A DNA stretch of 64,000 nucleotides from Lacrimispora sp. 210928-DFI.3.58 (GTDB lineage Bacteria; Bacillota; Clostridia; Lachnospirales; Lachnospiraceae). The DNA lies in NCBI RefSeq assembly GCF_020554865.1, contig NZ_JAJCIC010000025.1:10920-74919 (forward strand), given 5' to 3'. This document shows positions 51,100 to 59,464 of the stretch, in pieces. The number at the start of each line of letters is the position of its first letter. Position 1 is the first letter of the stretch. The notes below the pieces were generated by a model. It searched no databases. It was not told the DNA's origin and saw only the letters and a program-made list of their open reading frames with translations. The translations under genes and the position numbers were made by a program.

Positions 51100-52259
51100 C
51101 CGAGCTTCTTCCTTTCTTCTGCCGCCCTTCTTCTGCATATGAGGCCCAACAGGGAATCAGGCGTATAGATCTTAAAACGGCTGATGCGGTACTGTTTTGC
51201 AAGCTCCTCTAAAACAGCCAGATAGAGCGCCTTGTAATCCCAGCCCTCCTTCAGCTTAAGCTCCTTTGCAATGCGCGGGAATATCTCCTCTGTGTACAGC
51301 CGGTAGCCTGACCGTTCTTCCCCATAAGGGGCCAGCTTCTCCTCCGGCTTCAGCCATGAGAGGATCTGGTGGGTCTCCGTCATCATGCGGTCAAAGTAAT
51401 AGGCCTCTCCCTCCGGGGCATCCAAGTAGTAGCTGCGCCCCTCAAGTCCATACAGCATCCGGCTGGCATCCATATAGCCCAGGAGCATGTTTCTCCTGGC
51501 CCTCTTCCTGTCAAATTCCAAAATGCCGCCCAGCTCCTGGCGGGGCGCCACATGATAGAGATTCACATCCTCCGGCACCGCAAAACGCCTCTCTGTGTCC
51601 ACTCCGTAGCCGTAAATGCGCAGCACGATGATATCCTTATATCCTCTCTCTGCCAGCACGTCCACAGGCACATTGTTGATGCCGCCTCCGTCCATATAAT
51701 ACTTTCCGCCCAGCCTCTCCTGGCGGAAGCCGATGAGATAGGCGCTGGCCATAAGGATATCCGGTATTTCCCCCTCCGGTACCTCCTTCACATTGACAGA
51801 AAGGGGCTGACGGTCAGAGAGGGAGTATGTGACTACGTAGAGCTCCCTGCCGGATCCCCGTATCTTCTCCTCATCCACGGCCTCCCCGATCAGCTGTCTC
51901 AAGGGGGCAATATCAAAGCCTCTGTCCTTTAAGATACGCTTTGCGGTCCCTATGACCTCGCTTATGTTCAGTCCGGAAAGATTCTTGAAGGTAACATTTT
52001 TAAGCCTCTCCACCAGAGCGTCATCCACATCCATCACTCTGGAATAGCGGATGGTCTCCCAGATGTGCTCTGCCCTGTCAAATTCGTCCATGCAGATAAG
52101 GGCGCCGTTTAAGGCTCCCACAGAGGTTCCTGCGATCCCCTTTATCCGTATCCCCGCTTCCCGAAGGGCACGCCAGGCGCCTATCTGGTAGGCTCCCCTG
52201 GCTCCGCCGCCCTCCAGCACAAGTCCGTATTCCCGTTCCCTGTCAATCTGCAGCCTCAT
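51009..52259 (-). CDS. Patatin-like phospholipase family protein
   Basis: A 416-residue serine lipase-like protein of the RssA/YjjU type. The oxyanion-hole motif GLVLEGGGARGAYQIGAWRAL starts at about residue 10. The nucleophile is in GTSVGALNG, and the catalytic Asp in MDGGGINNVP, so the Ser-Asp dyad is intact. ATG 52259 is preferred over an upstream TTG; it overlaps the NfeD-like gene by 17 bases. The C-terminal 30 or so residues (CCTAAAERTADAPVSDIRSTKTPDFS) are encoded by the palindromic repeat, so the original end was probably shorter or different. Confidence 0.88.
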   Translation of the reverse strand: MRLQIDREREYGLVLEGGGARGAYQIGAWRALREAGIRIKGIAGTSVGALNGALICMDEFDRAEHIWETIRYSRVMDVDDALVERLKNVTFKNLSGLNISEVIGTAKRILKDRGFDIAPLRQLIGEAVDEEKIRGSGRELYVVTYSLSDRQPLSVNVKEVPEGEIPDILMASAYLIGFRQERLGGKYYMDGGGINNVPVDVLAERGYKDIIVLRIYGYGVDTERRFAVPEDVNLYHVAPRQELGGILEFDRKRARRNMLLGYMDASRMLYGLEGRSYYLDAPEGEAYYFDRMMTETHQILSWLKPEEKLAPYGEERSGYRLYTEEIFPRIAKELKLKEGWDYKALYLAVLEELAKQYRISRFKIYTPDSLLGLICRRRAAEERKKLGAFACCTAAAERTADAPVSDIRSTKTPDFS

Positions 52260-52497
52260 GGTGCCTGCCAGCCCTCCCTCTTCCCGCAAACAGAAATGCT
52301 GCCGGACGCAGGAGTATCAGAGTCAGAAAGGACACTGCCAGAAATACTGCCAGCTGCCCCTCCATGGATAGTCCTGCCTGACACCCGATCCAGGCCCCCA
52401 CGGAGCCTGCTGCAAACCACAGCGACACAAAGCAGCCGCACAAAAGCTCCAGACCTAAAAACGCCAAAAATGTCAAAAGCCATCCGATCGACGCCAT
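52243..52497 (-). CDS. Short NfeD-like membrane protein lacking the OB domain
   Basis: An 84-residue protein with three membrane spans (about 4-24, 26-42 and 47-67). The segment LELLCGCFVSLWFAAGSVGAWIGCQAG and the ending FLTLILLRPAAF resemble the N-terminal membrane part of short NfeD proteins. The usual C-terminal OB-fold (about 60 residues) is missing: the frame stops within the patatin-like gene. Either truncated or a minimal form; no clear frameshifted remainder was seen. It may act with membrane-surface proteases. Confidence 0.6.
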   Translation of the reverse strand: MASIGWLLTFLAFLGLELLCGCFVSLWFAAGSVGAWIGCQAGLSMEGQLAVFLAVSFLTLILLRPAAFLFAGRGRAGRHHEAAD

Positions 52498-52520
52498 CCT
52501 ATGCTCCTCTCTGCGGCTTT

Positions 52521-53333
52521 TTATTTTGACCTCCTCTGCCTTGCTGCCTCAAACATGAGGACAGAGGCAGCCACGGCTGCATTTAAGGATTCCACCTTTC
52601 CGGCCATTGGTATCCTGATATAGCAGTCTGCCAGGGCCGCTGTTTCCTCCGTTAAGCCGTTTGCTTCATTTCCGATCAAAAAGCCTACACTGCCAGTATA
52701 ATCCTCTTTGTCATAATTATTCGTTCCTTTTAAATGTGCTGCAAACAGGCGCACCCCATGGGCTTTCATCTCCCGGCAGGCCTCCTCCAGGGAATCCACA
52801 TACACGAAGGGGACACGGAAGATGGAGCCCATGGTGGAGCGTATCACCTTTGGGTTGTAAATGTCTGCTGTCTCCTTATTCATCACCACGCCTGTGATGC
52901 CTGCGCCCTCTCCTGCCCGGATGATAGTGCCCAGGTTTCCGGGGTCCTGAAGTGTCTCCAGTATCATGATGGTATGAGGCTTTTCCTGGGATGGGGCGGA
53001 CGCAAGACCTGCCTTTCCAGCCAGAATATCCTCCAGCCGGTATCTTCTCTGTCTCATCACCGCCAGTACTCCCTGGGGCGTCTTCGTATCTGCCATGGTG
53101 TTCATCACTGCCTCGGTCACCAGCTCATACCGATAGGAGGACAGCCATCTGCGGTTCTCCTCCTCTGCCAGGAAGGGCTCTGTGACATACAGGGAATCCA
53201 CCTCCTCTTTCCGGCATTCCCTGCACATGCGCAGTCCCTCTGCCACATACATGCCCTCCTCACGGCGGGCCTTTGCCTTTGTGCGCAGGTTTACCACCCG
53301 CTTGACCTGCTTATTTGATGTGCTGTTTATCAT
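52521..53333 (-). CDS. TrmH/SpoU-family RNA 2'-O-ribose methyltransferase
   Basis: A 270-residue SPOUT methyltransferase. An N-terminal substrate-binding domain is followed by the knotted domain with ILETLQDPGNLGTIIRAGEGAGITGVVMN (motif 1), GFLIGNEANGLTEE (motif 2) and IRIPMAGKVESLNAAVAASVLMFEAARQR (motif 3). This is the layout of the rRNA methyltransferases RlmB/TsnR. The exact target nucleotide cannot be told from sequence. It lies between nadE and the NfeD-like gene on the same strand. Confidence 0.92.
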   Translation of the reverse strand: MINSTSNKQVKRVVNLRTKAKARREEGMYVAEGLRMCRECRKEEVDSLYVTEPFLAEEENRRWLSSYRYELVTEAVMNTMADTKTPQGVLAVMRQRRYRLEDILAGKAGLASAPSQEKPHTIMILETLQDPGNLGTIIRAGEGAGITGVVMNKETADIYNPKVIRSTMGSIFRVPFVYVDSLEEACREMKAHGVRLFAAHLKGTNNYDKEDYTGSVGFLIGNEANGLTEETAALADCYIRIPMAGKVESLNAAVAASVLMFEAARQRRSK

Positions 53334-53380
53334 AGTCTCTTCTCCTTACCCATGCGTTCAGGGCCGGGACTCCTGCAAGC

Positions 53381-55396
53381 TTATCCCAGCCGCTCCAGCT
53401 CCTCCAGCCAGAGTCTGCTTGAGCCGTCGCTGGGCATCCTGAGATCCCCTCTGGGCGATACGGCTACGGAACCCACCTTTGGCCCGTCAGGCAGGCAGGA
53501 GCGCTTAAACTGCTGGCTGAAGAACCTTCTGTAGAATACCTTCAGCCATTTTAAAATGACCTCTCTGCCGTACTGCCCCTCGAAGGCCTGGAGAGCCATA
53601 CGGTATATCTTTGAAGGCCTGTAGCCGAAACGCAGCACATAATAGAGGTAAAAATCGTGCAGCTCGTAGGGGCCTACCAGGTCCTCTGTCTTCTGGGATA
53701 TCTTTCCATCCTCAGGGGGCAGAAGCTCCGGGCTTACCGGGGTATCAAGCACGTCCAGAAGCACCTCAGAAAGCTCCTTCTCCCCGCAGGTATCGGCATA
53801 ATAGCGCACCAGATGGCGGACCAGCGTCTTAGGCACAGAGGCGTTGACGCCGTACATGGACATGTGGTCTCCGTTGTAGGTGGCCCAGCCCAGGGCCAGC
53901 TCTGACATATCTCCTGTGCCGATCACAAGGCCTCCTGTCTGGTTGGAAATGTCCATAAGGATCTGCGTACGCTCCCTGGCCTGCCCATTTTCATAGGTGA
54001 CATCATGGTTGTCCATGCTGTGGCCGATGTCTGCAAAGTGCTGGGCCACAGACTGCCTGATATTGATCTCCCTGAGCTCGGCCCCTACCTTTCTCGCCAT
54101 GGTGCAGGCATTGGTATAAGTCCTGTCCGTGGTGCCGAAGCACGGCATGGTGATGCAGTGGATGCTGCTCCTGGGGATTTTTAACATGTCAAAGGCGCGG
54201 ACGGTCACCAGAAGGGCCAGGGTGGAGTCCAGGCCGCCGGATAAGCCGATCACCGCATTTTGGCAGCCTGTGTGCTCCAGGCGTTTTTTCAGGCCCATGG
54301 CCTGGATGGAAAGGATCTCCTCGCACCGGCGGTTCCTCTGGGCCGGATCATGGGGAACAAAGGGAGCCGGGTCAATGTAGCGGAGAATCCTGCTGGTTTG
54401 GCTGGTTTGGCTGCTCTGACCGCCCTGGCTGCCGGGACCGCTTTGGCTGCTCTGACCGGCCTGTACGGCCATTGCCTCCTGACCTGCGCCCCTCTCAAAG
54501 GAAAACTCCACCACCATATATCCTCCTGCCTCCCTGGCCGTCTCCGGGGCCGGGAAGGTAGTCATGCGGCGGCGCTCACTGTCAAGGCGTTCAAGATCCA
54601 TGTCCGCGCAGATGCTTTCGTTTACAAAGCGCCTGGACTCCACCAGACAGGTGCCGTTCTCCGCAATGATATTCTGTCCTCCGAATACCAGATCCTGGGT
54701 GGACTCCCCATCTCCTGCATTTGCATAAACATAACCGCAGACCAGCCTTGCCGACTGGCTGCAGATGAGCTCGTGGCGGTATGCGTCCTTTCCGGTGGTC
54801 TCATCGCTGGCAGAGCAGTTGACGACCACCGTGGCTCCTGCCATTGCGTGGGAAATGCTGGGCGGGCAGGGCACCCACACGTCCTCGCAGATCTCCACTG
54901 CCACGGTAAGCCCCGGCATATTGGTGCAGCAAAACAGCAGGTTCATGCCCATAGGCACATTTTCTCCCTCCCATTCCACCATAACAGGGCGCTCATTGCC
55001 GGGACAGAAATGGCGCGCCTCATAGAACTCAGAGTAGTTGGGCAGATTCTTCTTCGGCACAAGTCCCAAAAGCCTGCCGTTCTTTATAACTGCTGCTGCA
55101 TTGTAGAGCTTTCCCTCTCTCTCCCAGGGAAGTCCCACAAATACCAGCATGTCCTTTCCCTCTGTGGCCTTCAGGATATCCTTCAATCCTGCCTTTGCCT
55201 CCCTTAACAGGGAGGACTGCAGAAATAAGTCGCTGCAGGTATAGGCCGTGAGACACAGCTCCGGAAATGCCATGAGCTTTACGCCATGCCGGTTTCCCTC
55301 CTCTATCAGGTTTATGATCTGCTCACTGTTGTACTTCGGGTCTGCCACATGAATCTTCGGGGTGGCCGCAGCTGCTCTTAAAAAACCATCTTTCAT
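53381..55396 (-). CDS. nadE: Glutamine-dependent NAD+ synthetase
   Basis: Final NAD step: amidates deaminated NAD using glutamine. The 671-residue protein has the N-terminal nitrilase-type glutaminase with the Glu-Lys-Cys triad ([30 protein letters not shown]) and the C-terminal synthetase with the ATP loop [15 protein letters not shown]. Between them is a 30-residue low-complexity Gln/Ser/Gly stretch ([24 protein letters not shown]), unusual for the family. The start follows GGAGGCAGTAA. Confidence 0.96.
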   Translation of the reverse strand: MKDGFLRAAAATPKIHVADPKYNSEQIINLIEEGNRHGVKLMAFPELCLTAYTCSDLFLQSSLLREAKAGLKDILKATEGKDMLVFVGLPWEREGKLYNAAAVIKNGRLLGLVPKKNLPNYSEFYEARHFCPGNERPVMVEWEGENVPMGMNLLFCCTNMPGLTVAVEICEDVWVPCPPSISHAMAGATVVVNCSASDETTGKDAYRHELICSQSARLVCGYVYANAGDGESTQDLVFGGQNIIAENGTCLVESRRFVNESICADMDLERLDSERRRMTTFPAPETAREAGGYMVVEFSFERGAGQEAMAVQAGQSSQSGPGSQGGQSSQTSQTSRILRYIDPAPFVPHDPAQRNRRCEEILSIQAMGLKKRLEHTGCQNAVIGLSGGLDSTLALLVTVRAFDMLKIPRSSIHCITMPCFGTTDRTYTNACTMARKVGAELREINIRQSVAQHFADIGHSMDNHDVTYENGQARERTQILMDISNQTGGLVIGTGDMSELALGWATYNGDHMSMYGVNASVPKTLVRHLVRYYADTCGEKELSEVLLDVLDTPVSPELLPPEDGKISQKTEDLVGPYELHDFYLYYVLRFGYRPSKIYRMALQAFEGQYGREVILKWLKVFYRRFFSQQFKRSCLPDGPKVGSVAVSPRGDLRMPSDGSSRLWLEELERLG

Positions 55397-55544
55397 TTAC
55401 TGCCTCCATTTGTATCATTCTATTATATTCTTATATTATTTTCCCTTTTTTGACCTCAATTGTATCATAAAACAGAGAAAAATCATAGAGGAAACGAAAA
55501 GTAGCCGGTTTTAAAAGACTTTTTGTCTTTTTATAAAAACCCCC

Positions 55545-55573
55545 TTGACTAATTGTAGAATTTGCTGTATACT
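55545..55573 (+). promoter_or_regulatory. Strong promoter upstream of tcdA
   Basis: TTGACT (55545-55550), 17-base spacer, TATACT (55568-55573). It lies 120 bases ahead of the tcdA start and drives a leader with a LexA-like box and a terminator hairpin. Confidence 0.8.
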
Positions 55574-55580
55574 TGTTATG

Positions 55581-55654
55581 TTCAGAACATGCGTTCTGTA
55601 CATTATGTAAAGCCCTGCACCACTACTACCACACTTGTCAGGGCTTTATTTTTA
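55581..55654 (+). ncRNA. Candidate short RNA or attenuated leader of tcdA
   Basis: Between the promoter and tcdA, AAAGCCCTG (55609-55617) pairs with CAGGGCTTT and is followed by ATTTTTA, a typical intrinsic terminator. There is no open frame of note in the roughly 75 transcribed bases. Either a small RNA ends here or tcdA is attenuated. No known RNA family was recognised. Confidence 0.45.
55584..55597. promoter_or_regulatory. LexA-like dyad at the transcription start
   Basis: AGAAC-ATGC-GTTCT fits the GAAC-N4-GTTC core of Gram-positive LexA (DinR) boxes, although the flanking C and G of the full consensus are replaced by A and T. It overlaps the expected +1 to +20 of the promoter at 55545-55573, where a repressor would block initiation. 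It may instead be a simple RNA hairpin. Confidence 0.4.
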
Positions 55655-55692
55655 TGTCTGAAAGCAAATCCCATATAAAAGGAGTGGTTTCC

Positions 55693-56454
55693 ATGATACA
55701 TGAATTTTCCAGAACAGAAATGCTCATCGGCAAGGAGGGGCTTGATGCCTTACAGGAGGCCTCTGTTGCCGTCTTCGGCATTGGCGGCGTTGGCTCCCAT
55801 GCGGTGGATGCCCTGGCACGCTGCGGTGTGGGCCGCCTCATCCTGGTCGACAACGACACCGTATCCCTCACAAATGTAAACCGCCAGAGCATTGCCTTCC
55901 ACAGCACCATAGGACGCTATAAGACCCAGGTCATGAAGGAGCGCATCGCGGATATCTGCCCTCACATCCAGGTCACTACCTTTGAGGAATTTGTGCTCCC
56001 ACAGAATCTGGAACCCCTTTTTGAGACCATAGGAAATGCGATTGGCTCCGAAAGGCAGGTTGATTATATTCTGGATGCCATTGATACGGTCTCCGCAAAG
56101 CTGGCCCTCGCAGCCTATGCCTATGAGCATCACATCCCCCTGATCTCCTCCATGGGCACAGGCAACAAGCTCCACGGTGAGATGTTCCGGATCTCCGACA
56201 TTTCCCAGACCTCTGTCTGCCCTCTGTGCAGGGTGATGCGCAAGGAGCTGAAGGTGCGCCATATCCCTTCCTTAAAGGTATGCTGGTCCCCGGAGCAGCC
56301 CCTTACCCCCGCTCCGACCTCAGAGGACACAGGAAAAAGGCGCGCCACACCGGGGAGCATTTCCTTTGTTCCCCCTGTGGCGGGCCTTCTCATTGCGGGT
56401 GAGATCATCCGGGATCTTATGCCCCCATCCCATCACTCTAAGGGCGCACGGTAG
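55693..56454 (+). CDS. tcdA: tRNA threonylcarbamoyladenosine dehydratase TcdA
   Basis: An E1-like enzyme that cyclises t6A in ANN-decoding tRNAs to ct6A. The 253-residue protein has the nucleotide loop VAVFGIGGVGSHAVDALARCG, VDNDTVSLTNVNRQSIAFHSTIG, and a Zn/cluster-type CPLCRVMRKELK. The TcdA-like ISSMGTGNKLHGEMFRISDISQT separates it from ThiF/MoeB. ATG 55693 follows AAAGGAG; longer upstream frames cross the terminator hairpin. The 3' end overlaps the convergent YitT gene by 22 bases. Confidence 0.93.
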   Translation: MIHEFSRTEMLIGKEGLDALQEASVAVFGIGGVGSHAVDALARCGVGRLILVDNDTVSLTNVNRQSIAFHSTIGRYKTQVMKERIADICPHIQVTTFEEFVLPQNLEPLFETIGNAIGSERQVDYILDAIDTVSAKLALAAYAYEHHIPLISSMGTGNKLHGEMFRISDISQTSVCPLCRVMRKELKVRHIPSLKVCWSPEQPLTPAPTSEDTGKRRATPGSISFVPPVAGLLIAGEIIRDLMPPSHHSKGAR

Positions 56455-57332
56455 AAGCTTCCTACAAACTGCTGCGTCCTCAGCACATTGATGATGATAT
56501 GCTCATCTGCTGCCTGCATCACATGGACCGCATCGCTGACCTCATAGGAGGATATCACCGTATTCAGCAGATACATTTTCTTTTTGCTGTAGCCTCCGAT
56601 GGCCTCCACGCAGGAGATCCCGTGCTTGAAACGCCCAATATAAGCGTCCACCACTTCAGGCCCCTTCATGGTCGTGACCTGGAGCGTCACAAGCTCATAG
56701 CGGTGATGGAAAGCCGATATCATCCTTGTGGAAATGAACTGGAAAATAATGGAATATCCTGCATACTTCCAGCCAAAAATAGAGCCGTAAAAGCAGTACA
56801 TCACAGCATTTCCGAAAAATACATAGCTCCATATGGAATGCCCTGTCTTGTTGGACACAAAGAGGGCGATGAAATCCGTGCCTCCGGTGGAGGCATTTCC
56901 CCGCAGGGCAATGACGATGGATGCCCCCATCACAACACCGCCGAATATCACATTGAGAAATTCATCCTGAAAAATGGGCCTAAAGGAGCAGACCTGCAAA
57001 AACAAGCTGCTGAGCATGACCTGTATCAGGGAAAATGCCGTAAAGCGGATGCCGATCCCCTTGCAGCACAAAAGGGCTACCGGAATGTTTAACAGGAGCA
57101 TGGTAAGCTGCATGGGGATATTGATGCCCACAAGCTCTCCCAGACGCTCCACCAGCATGGAAAGACCCGTAAAGCCGCCGGAAATGATACCTGCCGGACG
57201 CACAAACACCTGGATGGCATAGGCCTGGACAAGGGCAGCCGCGATCACTGCCACTGCTGTCATTCCCAAACGCACCCTTGTATCCTTCCTCCATTTTTGA
57301 ATATTTGCTGTTATCTGTCTGATCTGTTTCAT
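56433..57332 (-). CDS. YitT-family membrane protein
   Basis: A 299-residue protein with five to six N-terminal membrane spans. The YitT pattern is VRPAGIISGGFTGLSMLVERL, GNASTGGTDFIALFVSNKTGHSIW and AVMYCFYGSIFGWKYAGYSIIFQFIS. The soluble C-terminal DUF2179 domain is GISCVEAIGGYSKKKMYLLNTVISSYEV. ATG 57332 has GGGAAGG upstream and is preferred to a TTG at 57362. Such proteins are common in Firmicutes and possibly transporters; the substrate is unknown. Confidence 0.9.
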   Translation of the reverse strand: MKQIRQITANIQKWRKDTRVRLGMTAVAVIAAALVQAYAIQVFVRPAGIISGGFTGLSMLVERLGELVGINIPMQLTMLLLNIPVALLCCKGIGIRFTAFSLIQVMLSSLFLQVCSFRPIFQDEFLNVIFGGVVMGASIVIALRGNASTGGTDFIALFVSNKTGHSIWSYVFFGNAVMYCFYGSIFGWKYAGYSIIFQFISTRMISAFHHRYELVTLQVTTMKGPEVVDAYIGRFKHGISCVEAIGGYSKKKMYLLNTVISSYEVSDAVHVMQAADEHIIINVLRTQQFVGSFYRAPLE

Positions 57333-57437
57333 ATCTGATCTGTAACCTTCCCTATTTTTCAATCATTGCGGCTGCCGTCCCGATGTGAGCATCCGCCTGA
57401 CACGGGCTTGCGCAGGCACAGGCCGCCGAAAAGCTTA

Positions 57438-57872
57438 TTATATCACATAGTGATCCTTCATCTCATTCTGCCACTGCACCAGATCCTCCAGCGTATACCG
57501 GTCCACTACCCCGGAGATCGCTGCATCCAGCTCCCGCCACAGCCTCAGGGTAACGCAGCCCTCCTGGCGCGTACAGGGATTTTTTCCGGTACTCAGGCAG
57601 TCCACCGGGGCAAGGTTCCCCTCTGTCACCCGCAGGATCATCCCTACCGTATACTCCCCGGCCTGGCGGGACAGATAGTAGCCCCCCTGGTTTCCCCGTA
57701 TGCTGCGCACAAACCCGGCTCTTGAGAGAATGGCAATGATCTGCTCCAGATATTTTCCCGAAATCCCCTGCCTGCTTGCAATGTCCTTTATCTTCACCGG
57801 CTCCCCATCCCCGTGAACAGCCAGGTCCACCATGGTCCTTAAGGCATACCGCCCTTTTGTCGATACCAGCAT
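57438..57872 (-). CDS. Rrf2-family transcriptional regulator (IscR/CymR-like)
   Basis: A 144-residue DNA-binding protein. The winged helix-turn-helix is STKGRYALRTMVDLAVHGDGEPVKIKDIASRQGISGKYLEQIIAILSRAGFVRSIRGNQGGYYL. Three cysteines (DCLSTGKNPCTRQEGC) match the Fe-S cluster ligands of IscR-like members, so it may sense Fe-S status or redox. CymR-type cysteine regulators usually lack this full set. No isc/suf or cysteine genes are next to it; the target is unknown. Palindromic element C2 lies just upstream. Confidence 0.9.
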   Translation of the reverse strand: MLVSTKGRYALRTMVDLAVHGDGEPVKIKDIASRQGISGKYLEQIIAILSRAGFVRSIRGNQGGYYLSRQAGEYTVGMILRVTEGNLAPVDCLSTGKNPCTRQEGCVTLRLWRELDAAISGVVDRYTLEDLVQWQNEMKDHYVI

Positions 57873-57970
57873 ACAGCCTCACATCCTTTTTGTATTATTC
57901 TTTCGTTGGATTTACAAAAATATACCTCCTTTATCATACTATTCCCCTAGGAAATATGTCAATGGGTATT

Positions 57971-58260
57971 TACCTTAAGTTTCCGCAGGCTGCACCGCGG
58001 CGGTTACCGTTTGGGCGGCTGCAGGGAGGGCGGCTGGAGCGACTTTGCAGGATATTAGAAGCACTTAGGCAGCTGGTTTTTCCGTTCAGAGCAGCATCAA
58101 TGATTGTTTGAGCGCAGAGAGTTGCATTGATGCTGCTCTGGCTTTTCGGAAAAATCAGGTGCCTTAGTGCTTCTTATGTCCGAAACCGGAGCGAGAGCCG
58201 CCCTCCCTGCAGCCGCCCAAACGGTAACCGCCGCGGTGCAGCCTGCGGAAATTCAAGGTA
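57971..58260. repeat. Long palindromic element, family C copy 2 (290 bp)
   Basis: The outer arms begin TACCTTAAGTTTCCGCAGGC and end with the near-exact inverse. The next arm carries CCGCGGCGGTTACCGTTTGG and is matched by CCAAACGGTAACCGCCGCGG. The inner part (TTAGAAGCACTTAGGCAG, AGCAGCATCAATGATTGTTTGAGCGCAG, CTTAGTGCTTCTTA) is very close to copy 1. The arms are about 25 bases longer than in copy 1 on both sides. It fills the gap between the Rrf2 gene and the CE15-like gene; no gene was seen within. Confidence 0.87.
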
Positions 58261-58315
58261 TCTGCACAAAACAAGGAGCCCGGCCAAAACCAGACTCCCG
58301 ATCCTGTTATTCACT

Positions 58316-59464
58316 CTATTTATCAGACCACAGCTCTCTCTGCATATGCCGGTCCGCATAATCCATAATGCAGTCCCAGTCATATTCATCCAGATCATGG
58401 TTTCCTGTCTTGTGGTGATGGCCGATCCTTCCCTCGTGGAGCGGGTGTTCCGGCAGGGGCTTTTCTCTCTCAGGCATTCCTGTGAGGCCTAGCAGCTGGT
58501 AGACAGGATCTGCCTGGACACAGGACTCAAACTGTCCTGCCGGGTCTGCCCAACTGTCAAAGGTCTTTGAGGTTGTGTACACAAGCCTGGGGGCGATAAG
58601 AGCCAGGAGCATGTGCTGGTCAAAGGGAAGAGCCTCCTCGTTGTCCTTGTACTTCTGGTAATTGCGGCAGAACCAGTAGGGGAAGCGGTTTGCAATATCC
58701 CTTATGGTCTCGCCCTTTGATCCCCTTGCAATGGCATCTCCGCTGTTTCCGGCGCAGCTGCTGACAGCCATAGCGAAGCGCTCATCCTGGGCAGTGCACC
58801 ACAAAGCCGTCTTTCCTCCTCTGGAATGGCCCACCACAGCCACCCTTTTCTCATCGATCAAAGGCTCTGACTCAAAAAAGTCCATGATCCGGCTGGCAGC
58901 CCAAGCCCATACCGTCAGGGCTCCCCAGGCGTCATCCGGCCTGTTTTCCTGATATTCCGGGAACAGCTTGTGAAAGCCTGTGGAAAATCCCTCGTCATAA
59001 TCCGGGGCAACCTCCTGGGTGCGGAAGGCCGCACAGGCATAGCCCCTGGAGATGATGGTCTCTGCAGGATAAAACGGACTTAAAAAATGGCGGGCCGGAT
59101 CGCTGTCCCGGATGCCCCTGTTGCAGATGGTGATAAAGGCCGGCACAGGCTTTTCGAGGCCTGCCGGGATAAACACCACAAAGGTAAAGCTGAAATGGAT
59201 CCCCTTTCTCACCGCCTCCACCTCAACGGTCTTTCGGATGGCGCGTCCCTCCATGACATCCTTTGACTGTCTGGAATCTGCCACTCTGAAGCTCACATCC
59301 ACATCGCTCATGTCGGGCAGACGGCCATATTCCTCTTTTCGAAAGAGCTCCAGGATCTCCGGACGCCTCTTTTCAAACCAGGTCTCCCTGTCCGTTACCT
59401 CTGTCCCGTCCAGACAGGTAAAAAGGGACGGCACATTTCTTTTATTTTCTGGCATCTCTATCAT
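58316..59464 (-). CDS. CE15-like glucuronoyl esterase / alpha-beta hydrolase, cytoplasmic
   Basis: An alpha/beta hydrolase of 382 residues related to carbohydrate esterase family 15. The nucleophile S214 is in VVGHSRGGKTALWCTAQDERF, with YACAAFRTQEVAPDY and GETIRDIANRFPYWFCRNYQKY also typical. The likely catalytic histidine is in the GRIGHHHKTGNHDL stretch (349-356). There is no signal peptide, whereas characterised CE15 enzymes that cut lignin-glucuronoxylan esters are secreted. The start follows AGGAGG and overlaps the response regulator by 23 bases, tying it to the YesMN-ABC locus. It may de-esterify imported uronate oligosaccharides. Confidence 0.82.
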   Translation of the reverse strand: MIEMPENKRNVPSLFTCLDGTEVTDRETWFEKRRPEILELFRKEEYGRLPDMSDVDVSFRVADSRQSKDVMEGRAIRKTVEVEAVRKGIHFSFTFVVFIPAGLEKPVPAFITICNRGIRDSDPARHFLSPFYPAETIISRGYACAAFRTQEVAPDYDEGFSTGFHKLFPEYQENRPDDAWGALTVWAWAASRIMDFFESEPLIDEKRVAVVGHSRGGKTALWCTAQDERFAMAVSSCAGNSGDAIARGSKGETIRDIANRFPYWFCRNYQKYKDNEEALPFDQHMLLALIAPRLVYTTSKTFDSWADPAGQFESCVQADPVYQLLGLTGMPEREKPLPEHPLHEGRIGHHHKTGNHDLDEYDWDCIMDYADRHMQRELWSDK

